64,000 bases of DNA from the NCBI GenBank assembly GCA_034509425.1, contig JAVTVJ010000117.1, positions 3,100,001 through 3,164,000 on the forward strand. The letters run 5' to 3'. Below the pieces are notes generated by a model that was not told the origin of the DNA, did no database searches, and was given only the letters and a program-made list of their open reading frames with translations. This document shows positions 23,773 to 35,350 of this stretch, piece by piece (position 1 is the first letter of the stretch; each line of letters starts with the position of its first letter). This stretch comes from Eopsaltria australis (taxonomy: Eukaryota > Chordata > Aves > Passeriformes > Petroicidae). A program made the position numbers and the translations under genes.

Positions 23773-25674
23773 CCATGAAAAACCATTTCACACTGTGCCC
23801 CTCTCTGGGAGTTGGCTCCCTGTTCCTTGCCTGCCAAGAGACTCAGTGCAGGTAAGTGAGGTGTAGATGTTTATATTTAGCAGATATATCCTGATCTAAT
23901 TGATGCAAGCAAGGACACCCCTAAATCTGTTACAGAGTCAGAAACTGCAATAATTTTGTTTTAATCTCTAGATCTGGAAAGCGACAAAAATAACTAATTT
24001 ATGTTTTATTCCCATGCCAGTAATTAGGACATACATCAAATATGTGAATAATATCCGCATTTCTAGTTAAGCTGTCACAGATGGCCTTAACTCTACTCTC
24101 TCTACTCTCACACAAGGTCAGTGGTATGATCTTTAGCTACTCTCTTCCAAAATTATAGCTGCTCAAACTTTCACCTGCTGTCACCAGGAGCAAGGGATAG
24201 AACATATGAATTTTGTGGTGGATGGAAATTCATGCTCTCAGATTCTGGAGTGGTTATTCTCAGTCAATTATAACTTAGGGCTCTTATTTCTTGTGGTTTT
24301 GTAGTTTCATTTTTCAAAACTTTGAACTCAGTTGCTTTAATGGCTGCAGAACACTTGCCGTGTGCATTCTGAGGTCTGGTCTCCCTGAAGAAAATTCAGA
24401 AATGGCTGGCAATCCAAGCGAGTTCAGCTGAGGAATTATTAAGTTACATCTCAATTAGTCATTCATTAACAAGCTGTCCTTGCCTCTCACTTAGCAGAAT
24501 TCACAGAAGTCATTAGTTTCTTTCAGCTGTGACCATATTTCCCAACATATGTGGATTATATGGAGTTGGTTTGAGAGGGAGCTCAGCAGCGTGGAAGTCA
24601 AGAGGAGGACAGTTTTTCCTGCAAAAATGGGGCAGCATCACACCAGACTGATCACATTTCCACTGCTCGCAGAGAAGAGACTGAGAAAAATGGGAGACTT
24701 GTGGGTGCCAACCCTGGTCTGCAAATTCCCATTCCCCTGTCGCGTTCCACCCCTCTTCCCAGCCAAAATTTGGGAAATCTTCACTCAGGAGGCTGAGAGG
24801 TAGAGAGCAGCAGCATTTCAAACACAGCAGGGATAGAGCCAATGCCTCTCTGAGCTGCTGGCACTGATTTGTGGGGGTGCCCCTGGATGGGGCAGGGGGG
24901 TGACAGGACACATGTGAGCCTCGAGGTAGATTACAGCCACATCTGCTTCCTGGAATGGGGTGAAACCACAGGGAATGCTGCATCCTGAAAATCATCCCTG
25001 CCTGGGCCACATGGAGTGCACATGTGAGAATCTCAGACACTTCAGCCATTTGTGTGTGCAGAGCTCAGGAACCCTGAGCTCAATATGGGCAATGAAGGGC
25101 GGATGTTTGAGGCATTGTGGTCCCCTAGACAAAGCCTCAAATGGATTTTTGGAGAAGGGGATTAAGCTCTCAAATCTGTATGATGCTTTAGACAACTTCT
25201 CCTTGAAATTGCTCCAACATCACCTTGTCTGTCTGTCTGTCGTTGGCCTCCCAGGCCTTAATCTCAGCTGAAACAGCTCAGTATTATGGTCAAAGAAACA
25301 ATAATCAAGAATGTTTCACTCCAAAGCAAGATGTCAAATCCTGGTCGTTCATAGGTAGCCTCCAGACAGTACCAGAGAGCTTCTTGGAGTATGACAAATA
25401 CCACTGTGGCTTCGGGAGTGGAGATCTCATTTATTTCAATTTACTGCCTGGCTCCTGAAGATCAGGCACTGTTTGACTCTCCTCACTTTGTCAGGCAGCC
25501 TCTCTGCTTGACATTGTCCCGTGGGACTTGCCATGGGTTATCCAAAAGGCACCCTCTGAGGCTTTAATTTTAATCTTGATTTAGACAGAGAGACAGAAGA
25601 TTGTCCATGACCCAGTTTGCTGAGTGAAGAGAGACGGAGATTCCCTTCACTGAGGAGGGAAGTGCAAAGGGAAT
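23773..25674. other. Unknown DNA between two collinear CR1 pieces
   Basis: No family recognised. The part 24513-25050 is GC-richer than its surroundings and open for 178 codons on the minus strand, but the translation resembles nothing I know. A short (TGTC)4 lies near 25224-25241. Confidence 0.4.
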
Positions 25675-25932
25675 TGGAGACAGAGAATGGTTTCAAATTG
25701 AAACAGAGTAGGGTTAGATTAGATATTAGGAAGAAATTCTTCCATGTGAGAGTGGTGCTGCCCAGAGAAGCTGTGGAAAATGTTAAAGGCTGGAGAGGGA
25801 TTGGAGCTACCTGGTCTAGTGGAAGGTGTCCCTGCCCATGGCAAGAACTTGGAATGAGGTGATCTTGAAGGTTCCTTTCAACCCAAACCATTCTGTGATT
25901 CTGTGATTCTGTGATTTTGTGATTCTGTGATA
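25675..25932 (+). mobile_element. CR1 LINE, 3' fragment with expanded terminal octamers
   Basis: GAATGGTTTCAAATTGAAAC, TATTAGGAAGAAATTCTTCC, GCCCAGAGAAGCTGTGGAAA, AGTGGAAGGTGTCCCTGCCC and TTTCAACCCAAACCATTCTG are in order. The end carries about five copies of the CR1 terminal octamer ATTCTGTG (one variant) at 25890-25932. Plus strand, 5'-truncated. Confidence 0.96.
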
Positions 25933-26220
25933 CAGATCTACACAAAAATATGTTTATCTTTATATATAGAGATACACACATATTGCTCTGCTACAGGCCT
26001 CAAAAGTGAATGACACTGGTTTAAAGTTTTCACTGTTGTGACTTGGAGCTGTCACTGATCTGGAAATTGTTTTCCACTCAGAGAGAGCAGAGTGACTTCT
26101 TGTTGGAAAAACAGAGCACAAAAATGAGACCTTTCCCTGTGTATAATGAGCTTTGTCTCTGTAAAGCAGGTTGCTATTTCTGTCCTCCTGCTTGATCTGG
26201 AAGCCGAAAGTGTTGCCAGG
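25933..26220. other. Short unique spacer
   Basis: Begins with a TATATATAGAGATACACACA-like AT/CA-rich patch near 25965. Otherwise unremarkable. Confidence 0.45.
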
Positions 26221-26282
26221 CCCTGGACTCAGTGATCCTTGTCTGTCCCTTCCAGCTCTGGATATTCTATTCCCTGATTAAA
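26221..26282 (+). mobile_element. CR1 LINE, very short 3' fragment
   Basis: CCTGGACTCAGTGATCCTTG, TGTCCCTTCCAGCTCTGGAT and ATTCTATTCCCTGATT match the last 60 bp of a CR1 subfamily ending in 'CAGGATATTCTATGATTC'-like sequence. Plus strand. The identification rests on a short stretch. Confidence 0.75.
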
Positions 26283-29200
26283 TGATCTTCTCTTTTGGAG
26301 GGCTGACAAATGGAGCATCACAAAACCCAGAGCAAGGATACACAGCCAAGGGTCAGAGACCAGAACACAAGATATCTATTGCTCTCTGCTCTCTGGCAGC
26401 ACAACAGAGAGAAAACCTAGCCCAAGTCGTCGAGGGAGAGACTTTGTCACAGCTTGAGAGGTTGAACTGGGAGGTTTCTCCATTTCAAGCATCTGGAGCT
26501 GTGCAGGAGCATGTCAAAAATGCCAATGGACACAAAAATTAACAAAAAGAATGCAGAAATCCCAGTGGAAGTTGCCTGGTACTGTTTCTGTTGGTGGGCA
26601 CCCCATACTTGACCCTTTAGGACTTGCCACCCGTTTTCACCTTTCTATTTCCCTCCTGGGACACAACCCTAAACTTCTGCTGTCACTAGATCCAGTTTTG
26701 TTTTTGCTGAAGAGGAACTTTGATCTGTGCCTGCAGAATCTGTGATCAGCAGAGTTTGGGGAGAAACCAAGCTCAGCTGCGGTACCAGGCAGCCAAATCT
26801 CAAAGGAACGTGGCAGGTGCTGGTGAAAGATCTCAAGACCAGTGGAGGGAAGCAGTGGCTCTGAGCAGGTCAGCACTGCAGGACTAGCAAATCTTTAGGA
26901 ATACACTGAATCACAGACTGTGGTTTCACAAAGTCTTTTAGTTGCTTTCATCGCTCTCACTTCCAAGAGATTCACAGATTTGTCCTCACAAGCTTTCAGT
27001 GAAGGTTGTGGTGTGTGCTGCTAGCCCTGTGCAGCAGGGGCAACACGAGAGGCATTTTGTGGTGGAGAGATTTAACTGAGGTCACAGAATTCATTGAAGC
27101 CAAGACCTGAGATAAAAGTTGACCTTTTTGCATCCCTTTGAAATGGCTCCTTACAGCTGACCCTGTAGAATCAGTTCTCAGGGTTGTAAGATTATGTCTT
27201 TAAGCCTTGCATTGAAATGTTCCTCAAAAAAGAGAACTTTCACCAATACCTAAATCATCTTTCACATCAGAACATGCAGGGCTGACGACATGGAGGTAAT
27301 GCAAACATCAGGTGTCCAGATTTTTTGTGAATTTAGGTACTTTAATAAACTGAAAAATACCTTCTCATTATGAACCTAGGACTCTAATTTTAGAGTTGAA
27401 ATGTACAAAATATTCCTTTTTGGGACAAACTGAATAAATATTATGGACAAAACCCCTTCCATTTTCAAGGTAGAGACTGATACAGTTATGAGCAGGATAA
27501 AATGACCTGGTGGCAGATTCAGTGGGCAAGGAGAACGTTTCCATTTGGAAAGATTCCTGTTTCTGTGCATGCCTTGTAGTGTTTCTGTGATTTGAATAAA
27601 ATTAAGAGGGTGACTTACCCAGTGGCGCCCCAGTGTCTCCATTCTTAAAGATGAAAAAAGAAAGAACTCTCAGAACCTTTTAAAAATGTTTTGTGAAAAA
27701 TAGATATTCAGTCCTGCCTAATTTTCCATCCATCTAATTTAGAAGTTGGCTGAAATTTCTGAGGAAAAAAGTAATTGCATGTGACTCTTATCCTAAAAAT
27801 TAAAACCAATAAGTGGGGAATAGTGCACTTATTTCACTAGAAGAACTTTTTTTTAATATTTTTTTTTTGGTATCAGCTTGAAGATGAGAAATGGAGAAAT
27901 CTTTCCTCTTCTCTTGGGTGCCATGCAAAACCCAACTCAGCAAGACTGAGTGTAGTTCTCAGCTTTGTGCATCTTTTGATTTATCCCTTAGCACTTCCAG
28001 GTGCCTTTTCCCCATCTGTGGAATTAAAAAAAAACCTCACCATCCTTCTCTCCTTGATGTATTTTCTCTGTAAGCTCCTCTGGGCAGGAATTTTCCTTAC
28101 TTTTGTTGCTCTGTGAGTAGGAAATGGGTAGAGTGGATTCCCCAAACAGACATTTATAACCAAAAGATTTACCTTTGTCCATTATATAATTATCTGATGG
28201 TATAATTTGAATGTAACTCAACAGGAGGAAAAGTCTGTGGTGGATGGACCAGGCTGTATTCAGAATTTGTGAATACATTTACCAGCCTGTCCCAATATGG
28301 CAGCACCAGCTTTCTCCCAGTCCAAGACATCAGGCATGAAATGGGCATTAACAATTTGAAGACGAAAAGCAGACAAAGCAAACCAGCCATAAATGTGGAA
28401 TGAATATGAAGCAGCCTGGTTACACTCCAGAGTGAAACAAGATTTCATCTGCTTTTCAATGAATTACAAAGTTCAGCCACTCCAGCAGCAGTCAGGAGTG
28501 ACAAAGAGAGAGCATCTCGTATTTGTCCAGAAATATTGCATTTTATGGCTGCATTTTTCTGATGGAAAATGAATGTTTTTTCCCTAGGGCTGATGGGACC
28601 CAGCCACCCTCCAGAGATGCTGGGAGTGCACAGGAGGCTCTGAACTCCACCATTCCCTGCTGACACATCTTTTTTTTTTGCCTCTTGCCACGTTGTGACT
28701 TATGCAGGGATTTGCACTCATCAGTCCTGCCTCGTTTCACATCTGTCTCTGCATGGGAGAGGGAGGGATCCCTCTGACAGGTTGGTTTGGAATTGCTTCC
28801 ACAGCCTGGGCTGACACCCAGTTTCTGAGGTGATTTATACAGCAGCTCGGTGGAAGTTGGTTTATAATGCAGTGTGAGCTGAAATGATTTTGCTTGCATC
28901 TTGTGGTGAGCATCCATCCATCAAAGCACTCAGAGTCACTCTGCTGGCCCCTAAAAGTGCTCCTGGCAGGAGTCTTTGCTGTGAGGCTTCTCTATCCTGT
29001 TCACAAACTTTTTTTTTTTTTTAAACTACTGAATTAGAATTAGTTAGAATACCAAGTTTTCAGCTGAAAAAGCTCATCACAAAGGACCTCGGCCTCTGAA
29101 TCCTTCTGGAATTGCGTATCATCTGCTGGGGAAATCACTGAAATGATATTTTCTGAAGTGTTTTAGGGTATCAAGGTGCCTCATCTTTGTATTAATTTCT

Positions 29201-29643
29201 CAGATGTGCTCACAGGGAGAGACAGTCACACAGAGTGAGAGTGGGCAGGCACCTGCTCTCAGAAGCATTAAAACTTCTGCAAAGCCCAGTGAATGCTAAA
29301 CATTTCAGTCTGTATTACATCTGAATGCGTTTTTACAGGCTTCTCTTCTAATTTTCTTTTTTTTTTAAAAAAAGATAAAAATGAAATCAATACATCTGAG
29401 CATGAGGATTGTAAGGTTACTTCAAATTCAACCAATTTAGTGCGTGGGTGTTCTGCAAAGATTACTGCCTGATGGAGTCCTTGTTTGCCATTGCTTTCAT
29501 GTAATTTGTGAGCATTTTCAAACCAAGTGATTTCTAGCAAGGCATTGTCATGACAGAACGTTTTCCTTGAACTGAATGACTTAGAGTTTAGAAAATAGTG
29601 AGGAAAGGAGATGGATAAAAAAATATTCTCACTGTGAGAGTGT
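26283..29643. other. Unique non-coding DNA
   Basis: About 3.4 kb with no recognisable gene or transposon. T runs lie near 27848-27867, 28671-28679 and 29009-29022. Open frames are short and overlap on opposite strands. Confidence 0.55.
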
Positions 29644-30112
29644 CCTGTTGGAGCAAGTCCAGAGGAGACCACGAAGATGATCAGAGGGATGGAACACCTC
29701 TCCCATGAGGAAAGACTCAGAGAGTTAGGCTTGATCAGCCTGAAAAAGAGAAGGCTCTGGGGAGACCTTAGAGCCACTTCCAGTGCCTGAAGGGGCTCCT
29801 GGAGAGTTGTAGAGGGACTTCAGACAAGGGATGGAGTGACAGGACAAGGGGGAATGGCTTAAAACTGACAGAGGACAGATTTGGAATAAATATTGGGAAG
29901 AAATTCTTCCCTGTGAGGATGGGGAGGCCCTGGCACAGGGTGCCCAGAGAAGCTGTGGCTGCCCCATCCCTGGAAGTGTCCAAGGCCAGGTTGGATGGAG
30001 CTTGGAGCAGTCTGGGATAGTGGAAGGTGTCCTTGCCAGTGGCAGGGGGCTGGAAATGGATGATTTTAAATGTCCCTTCCAACCCAGAGCATTCTGTGAT
30101 TCCATGATTTCC
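29644..30112 (+). mobile_element. CR1 LINE, 470-bp 3' fragment
   Basis: The copy runs from the ORF2 end (GGAGCAAGTCCAGAGGAGAC, GATGATCAGAGGGATGGAAC, CATGAGGAAAGACTCAGAGA) through AGGGGGAATGGCTTAAAACT, TTGGGAAGAAATTCTTCCCT and AGGTTGGATGGAGCTTGGAG to the terminal ATTCTGTGATTCCATGATTT. Plus strand, well preserved, 5'-truncated. Confidence 0.97.
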
Positions 30113-32246
30113 ATGGGACACCTGCCCTGCAAATGCTCATCTCAGGGGGGTTGGGATGCAATGGAATTTCTCTTTCCATCACCAAGGTCTGAGCATGGCT
30201 CCAGGCACAAATATCACAAACTCCTGTCATCCTCATTGGGTTTCTCATGCCCACTGAAGACTGCCAGGACTCTTCTGATTCTTTGGGATCAAAATGCTAC
30301 TCCAGACTTAGCTCTGAGCACACTGAAACTCCACAATTTAACTTAGTCCTTCAGTTAAAAGGAGATTTTGAAAGTGATGGTGAAAAGGAGAAATGGAGAG
30401 GGGGAGCCTGGATGGTGTGAGAAGAGTAGGAAAAAAATGTGCAGTATCTCAGTTTATCAAGAATTGTGGATGGAAGAAAATACAGATTAAAGTAATTTTT
30501 TTTCCTGGTACTTGTGAAATGTTGAAGCCCTGTGTTGAGGCAGGAACTAATTTGTTGTGCCAGGCTCTAGTTAGGGCAGAATTACATCCTCTGACTGTGT
30601 GGAGAAGAAAGTCACTTTTCATGCTCGTGCATCAAGGGTTTCAGGCTTCTGTGAGGAAGAGCAGGAGCTTTACCTCTCTCAGAGAGCTCATTTTGCACAG
30701 AGCTCCCTGGCTGGAGCACTGTCCCTCCCTCCACTTTTACCTCAATAGGAAAAATCAGGGAAATATCCTTGTTCAGTATTGTAGAGACCTTCACCAGATT
30801 GTAAGAAAACCCTTTCTGAGCACTGTGTCTGTTCAGAGGGCTGATGATTCTTCCTGTGAGATGCTGCTCAGTTTGTTTTGAGGATGAGGAGCATTTTATC
30901 TTTCACTTTTTACATTATTAGGAAGAGCAAGTTGCCCACTGACACTTACAGGAGGTAGTTTAATCAGCTGTTATTGGCTGGGTAGGTAAAGCTAACCAGG
31001 GTTAATAATAAATGCTCCAAATAAACTCAGATCCAGTGGAGGATGTGGCACAGTCACATTTTTCTCACTTCAGTGTTTCTGAATAAAAGGTCACTCACCC
31101 CTTGAATTTATCTGTATTCTCCAAGGTGGGTAACCCCAGGGAGCTGTTTCAACTTCCCACAGACTGAACACACAACTGGAAATAGAAAAGAGAGAAGAAA
31201 AGGATAAAACATCTCCCCACCAACACAGCAAGACAGTCAGGAAAAGTCAGGAACTCAAAGTTCATATGACTAAAGCTCAGATTCAGGACCGTGAGTGGGA
31301 ACACACAAAACACTCAAGTGCCTTGAGAAAACACTGCCAGATTTGCAGCGAAAATTAAATATCTCCCTTTTTCTCCCTTGTGGGTGTCTGAAAGGGCTGT
31401 TTCTGCAGCAGATGTCTTTTCAGGCTCCATAACTCATCCTGTCCCTGGTCCCTGTGTGGACACAGCTGGGAGGAAGCTGAGCTCAGTCCAGTTCTAGGGT
31501 AGAAAGGGCAGTTGTCACTGGGGATGATGCCTGCAATTATCCCCACCTCCATAGCTCTGCTTGCCCACAAAGCACTTGCTTGAAAAATAATTTGCAATTA
31601 TTCTTCTCCTGGCTGCTTGTGCTGTAATTATTAATCAATCTTCATTTTTATGTGATCAGTACTTGCATCCTGGTTAATATTTTAAATTGATATTGTGTTG
31701 TTTTTTGTAATTATTAATAACGATATTGTTATTTGAGCATGATGATTGTGATTAGAGGCAAATGCAATTTCCCAGTGGAAAATTATTAAGCTAAAAATAC
31801 CAGCTTCATCAATTTCTATAATTTACGGTGGCATCTTTGCAATTAATTCAGAAAGCAATACTTCAGATTAAAATACAGGATTTATGTTCCAGCATTTTGC
31901 CAAGCACAAACCTTCCATTATATTCATAAAACCTGGAGGGAAGGTTAAATGCACTGTTTTAAGATCAGTTCATTGGTCATACTTTGGCTCACTGTTGCTA
32001 ACTGATGTGCCTAATCATGTTTTTTCTTCAACAAAGTAAGTTTCTAAGGGAAGTGTCAGTAAAGAGAGCAGAAAACTTGGGTCCACACAGCTCGGGCTCC
32101 ACCTTATTTCAATTTTTTTACCACACTCTGGACCATCTGTGCAATACTCGGCATCATGCAGTGACATCTCGTGTCTGGAACACGTACTGCAAACAAACCT
32201 CTGGCAAATGTCTGCCCAGGACATCAGGCAAAGACCAGAATTCTCA
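30113..32246. other. Unique DNA including an AT-rich candidate conserved block
   Basis: No gene recognised. The plus-strand frame at 30393-30881 (162 codons) is within chance expectation for a window this size. The block 31600-31900 is dense in TAATTA/ATTAAT cores and is treated in the findings. Confidence 0.5.
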
Positions 32247-32518
32247 CAAATCACAGAATGGTTTGGGTTGGAAGGGATTCCTTCAACATCATCACCTTCC
32301 AACCCTCTGCCATGGGCAGGGACACCTTCCACTATCCCAGGCTGCTCCAAGTCCCATCCAACTTGGTGTTGAACACCTCCAGGGATGGGGCAGCCACAGC
32401 TTCTCTGGGCAACCTGTGCCAGGGCCTCCCCACCCTCACAGGGAAGAATTTCTTTCTACTACCTAATTTAACCTCCTCTAATTTTAATGCCATTCTCCTT
32501 TATCCTTCCAGTTTGCAT
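32247..32518 (-). mobile_element. CR1 LINE, 3' fragment
   Basis: AAATCACAGAATGGTTTGGG, CATGGGCAGGGACACCTTCC, CCAGGGATGGGGCAGCCACA and CACAGGGAAGAATTTCTTTC appear in order. Minus strand, about 270 bp. Preservation resembles the copy at 16283. Confidence 0.96.
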
Positions 32519-32560
32519 CAAACGTGCCATGAAAAAGGAGAAAAGCTCAGAGCTCATGGA

Positions 32561-32797
32561 GTCATAGAATCATTAAAATTGGAAAAGACCTCTAAGACCA
32601 TCAAGTCCAACCTTTGACCAAACACTATCATGCCCATTAAAACATTTTGTGAGGTGCCACATCTGCTCATTTTTTGAATCCTTCCAGGGTTGGTGACCCC
32701 ACCACTTCCCTTGCAGCTTGCTCCAATGTTTAAACACTCTTTCACTGAAGAAAATCTTCCTGATATCCAACCTGAACCTCCCTTGAAATACATACGC
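32561..32797 (-). mobile_element. CR1 LINE, second 3'-end subfamily
   Basis: GTCATAGAATCATTAAAATT, GGAAAAGACCTCTAAGACCA, TCAAGTCCAACC, the GGTTGGTGACCCCACCACTT block and CCTGATATCCAACCTGAACC. Minus strand. It lies 43 bp beyond the previous CR1 in the same orientation but belongs to a different subfamily, so it is a separate insertion. Confidence 0.94.
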
Positions 32798-34648
32798 TTG
32801 TGAATATAATTTAAATATTTAGAAACTAGCAAAGACATCTGGCTGTTCTTTATCTTGTGGAGTAGTTCTGCTGCAGTATGAAACAAAGATGAGGACCCAC
32901 TTGGGATGTATTGCAGAGGCAGCTACACGAGCACAGTGAGCAGCTTTAGACCTTCCCAGAGGAGTTTGTAATCAAAATTGTGAGATTTAATTAATAGGCA
33001 AAGAGAAATCAACAGCTGACCACGGTGCATAGAATAAATTATGTGACACAGATAGGACAGGCAGATTGATTTTATCATTTGTGTGTAAGGATTAAAGTTT
33101 AGTTGATATTTACTGGCAGTCACACGTAGAAAGTTCTTATATATTCCAGGTTTGTGGTGTCTTTCATAACTCCCAGGCTCTGAATTGCTATCCTGGCCCA
33201 TTCCAGAGATCTGATTCACTTGAAGATAATGCTTGTTCTCTTCTACTTCCATATTTGTGTTTAATATTTTATAACAATTGACTGTGAGCAAATTTAATAT
33301 TTCCCCCTGCCACCAGCAGAATATATTAAGTTTTCATAAATGTGTCAATTAGCCAATTCTTTGCCTCATCAATATGCATTTGTCACCAGGGGCATTCACT
33401 AAGCCAGACCAAAACACAACAAGGACACCAAACCTCCAGAGAGTCTTTCAGCCTTGCAGCTGCTTGGGTTTTTTTTTTTTTGCAATTCCCCTGTAGGAAG
33501 CTTAGACAACATATTAGAGAAATTGGTTAATTAAAACATAATTCCCAGATCCATGGCTGTAGATACTCAGCCTTGCTGTGCTACTTCTGCTGGTTGGGTT
33601 AATAAATCACTGTAATGATATAATTGTTTTCCTCAGCATGTGCAAAGCTGAAAGGATTTCTGTGGTGGATTTGTTGAGAATTATTGCAGCAGAATGCAAC
33701 TCGCTTCCTTCCAATCCCAGTAACTTCCATTTCCAGGCACTCACCAGGAATAAATGAAATTATAAATCCCATTTGCTCTTGTGAATGGAGGGAATACCTT
33801 GGACAGGGGCTTAGGTTTGATTTATTGTGTGTAACAGATTATGTGATGCAACTACCGACACAATTGTCAGGAGAAGGTGATCTGGCTTTATTTACCTGCT
33901 CTTCAATCAGAAACCTGCTGGAAGGATCCTCAGAATGTAAAAGTAGCTTTTTTTCCATGACACTTTCATACTTAAATCACTCATGCACAATTTATCACCT
34001 CCAAAGCCCCCCACAACAGATGAGCAAAACCAATGCCCACTCTTGAGGATGACAGAAATGAAGGCATAGAAGGCAAAACAAGGACCCAAAAGTTGTTCAC
34101 TGATAAAGCAGGAGAAAAGAAAGCAACTTATTTTTCTTGCTAAAAAGTAAATTCTAAAAAATACCCCCATCTTTCCTGGTGACCATAATTATTAGTGAAC
34201 AGATTGAGTTCAGAAAACATTATAGGATTCAAAAAGTGTAGGGAGCAAAGTGGATAATACACATAATTTTCACAGCTCCTGAAAGAACCTTCATTTTTAG
34301 TTTTTAGCCAAAACTGGTGTTTTCTCTCAGGAATTGATTATTTTCTTTTAGAAAGAAAGGAAAATAGTTAAAAATAGTCTGAACATAAAATGCGATATTC
34401 CAATTCTGAGCAAAAGAAACATCTTGTTCCTTCTGGCACAAGAATATGTAATTTCATTTAGATTTTGTTAAGAAACAATACAAAACCTTTCTTATCCCTA
34501 AACATCAGCTTGAAAACAACATTTCATTATTTTTCTTCTTGTAACAGCTCTTGTTCCATCAAAAGGATTGCTGAATGACAGGTTCAATGCTCACTGCTAA
34601 CAGCTGAAACAGCAGACATTTCTCTTCTCATTGTAATCTTCAGCTTGC
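32798..34648. other. Unique AT-rich non-coding DNA
   Basis: No gene or transposon recognised. The part near 33300-33400 is AT-rich with CAATATGCATTTG and CAATTAGCCAATT, and could be conserved. A T run lies at about 33470-33481. Confidence 0.5.
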
Positions 34649-35106
34649 ATCATAGAATCAGGGGATCATTAAGGATGGAAAACCTCTAAGAGCACTGAGT
34701 CCAAGCATTGACCCAGCACTGCCAAATCCACCACTAAACCACGTCCCCAAGAGCCACATCCACACACTTTGTGAACTCTTCCAGGGATGGTGATTCCACC
34801 CCTTCCCTGGGCAGCCTGCTCCAATGTCTGACCACACTTTCAGGGGAGAAATTTGTCCTGATATCAAGTGAAGAAATTTTTTCTAATATCCAGTTGAAAC
34901 CTTCCATTGTTGCAGCTTGAAGCCACTTCCTCTTGTCTTATTGTTACTTGAACAAAAAGACCAATTACCTGGCCACAACCTCCTTTCAGGGAGTTGCAGA
35001 GAGCAAGAAGATCCCCTCCAAGACTCCTTTTCTCCAGGCTGAACCCTCTCAGCTCCCTCAGTTGCTCCTCATCAGACTCGTGCTCCAGACCCTTTCCGGA
35101 CCTTCC
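34649..35106 (-). mobile_element. CR1 LINE, second 3'-end subfamily, about 460 bp
   Basis: The 3' end reads CATAGAATCAGGGGATCATT. AGAGCACTGAGTCCAAGCAT, CCAGGGATGGTGATTCCACC, TTTTTCTAATATCCAGTTGA, CTCCTTTTCTCCAGGCTGAA and CTCCCTCAGTTGCTCCTCAT follow. Minus strand. A short internal near-duplication of the 'GAGAAATTTGTCCTGATATC / AGAAATTTTTTCTAATATC' block is visible near 34845-34890. Confidence 0.93.
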
Positions 35107-35286
35107 CCATTCTGAAATGCACGAGTGGATAAATTATTTCCACCTCTGTCCTGTCCAGGCTATCAGTTTATAGAGCTGGGTGATTCCAAGTCCTTCCTCT
35201 TCGCTTGCTGACCCGTTAATTGCAAGCCACGTTTTTGTGCGCTGCCCTCACCAACCCCACCCCTGCCCTGGTCCACAGCAAGGGCT

Positions 35287-35350
35287 GTAACTCACAGATA
35301 AAGGTGTTCTGTAATTCACAGATAAAGGTGTTCTATAATTCACAGATAAA
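35287..35350. repeat. 24-bp tandem repeat, about 2.7 copies
   Basis: The unit is GTAATTCACAGATAAAGGTG plus TTCT. Copies at 35287-35310 and 35311-35334 are followed by a partial one. Substitutions are few, so the duplication looks fairly recent. Confidence 0.92.

Noticed and set aside
27001..27060. Possible CTCF site (GCAGCAGGGGCAAC)
   Set aside because: It lacks a conserved G of the core and matches the motif poorly.
29268..29777. 169-codon minus-strand frame
   Set aside because: Runs from unique DNA into antisense CR1 and has no homology.
30393..30881. 162-codon plus-strand frame as a possible gene
   Set aside because: No recognisable domain, length within the range expected by chance, and no supporting exon signals.
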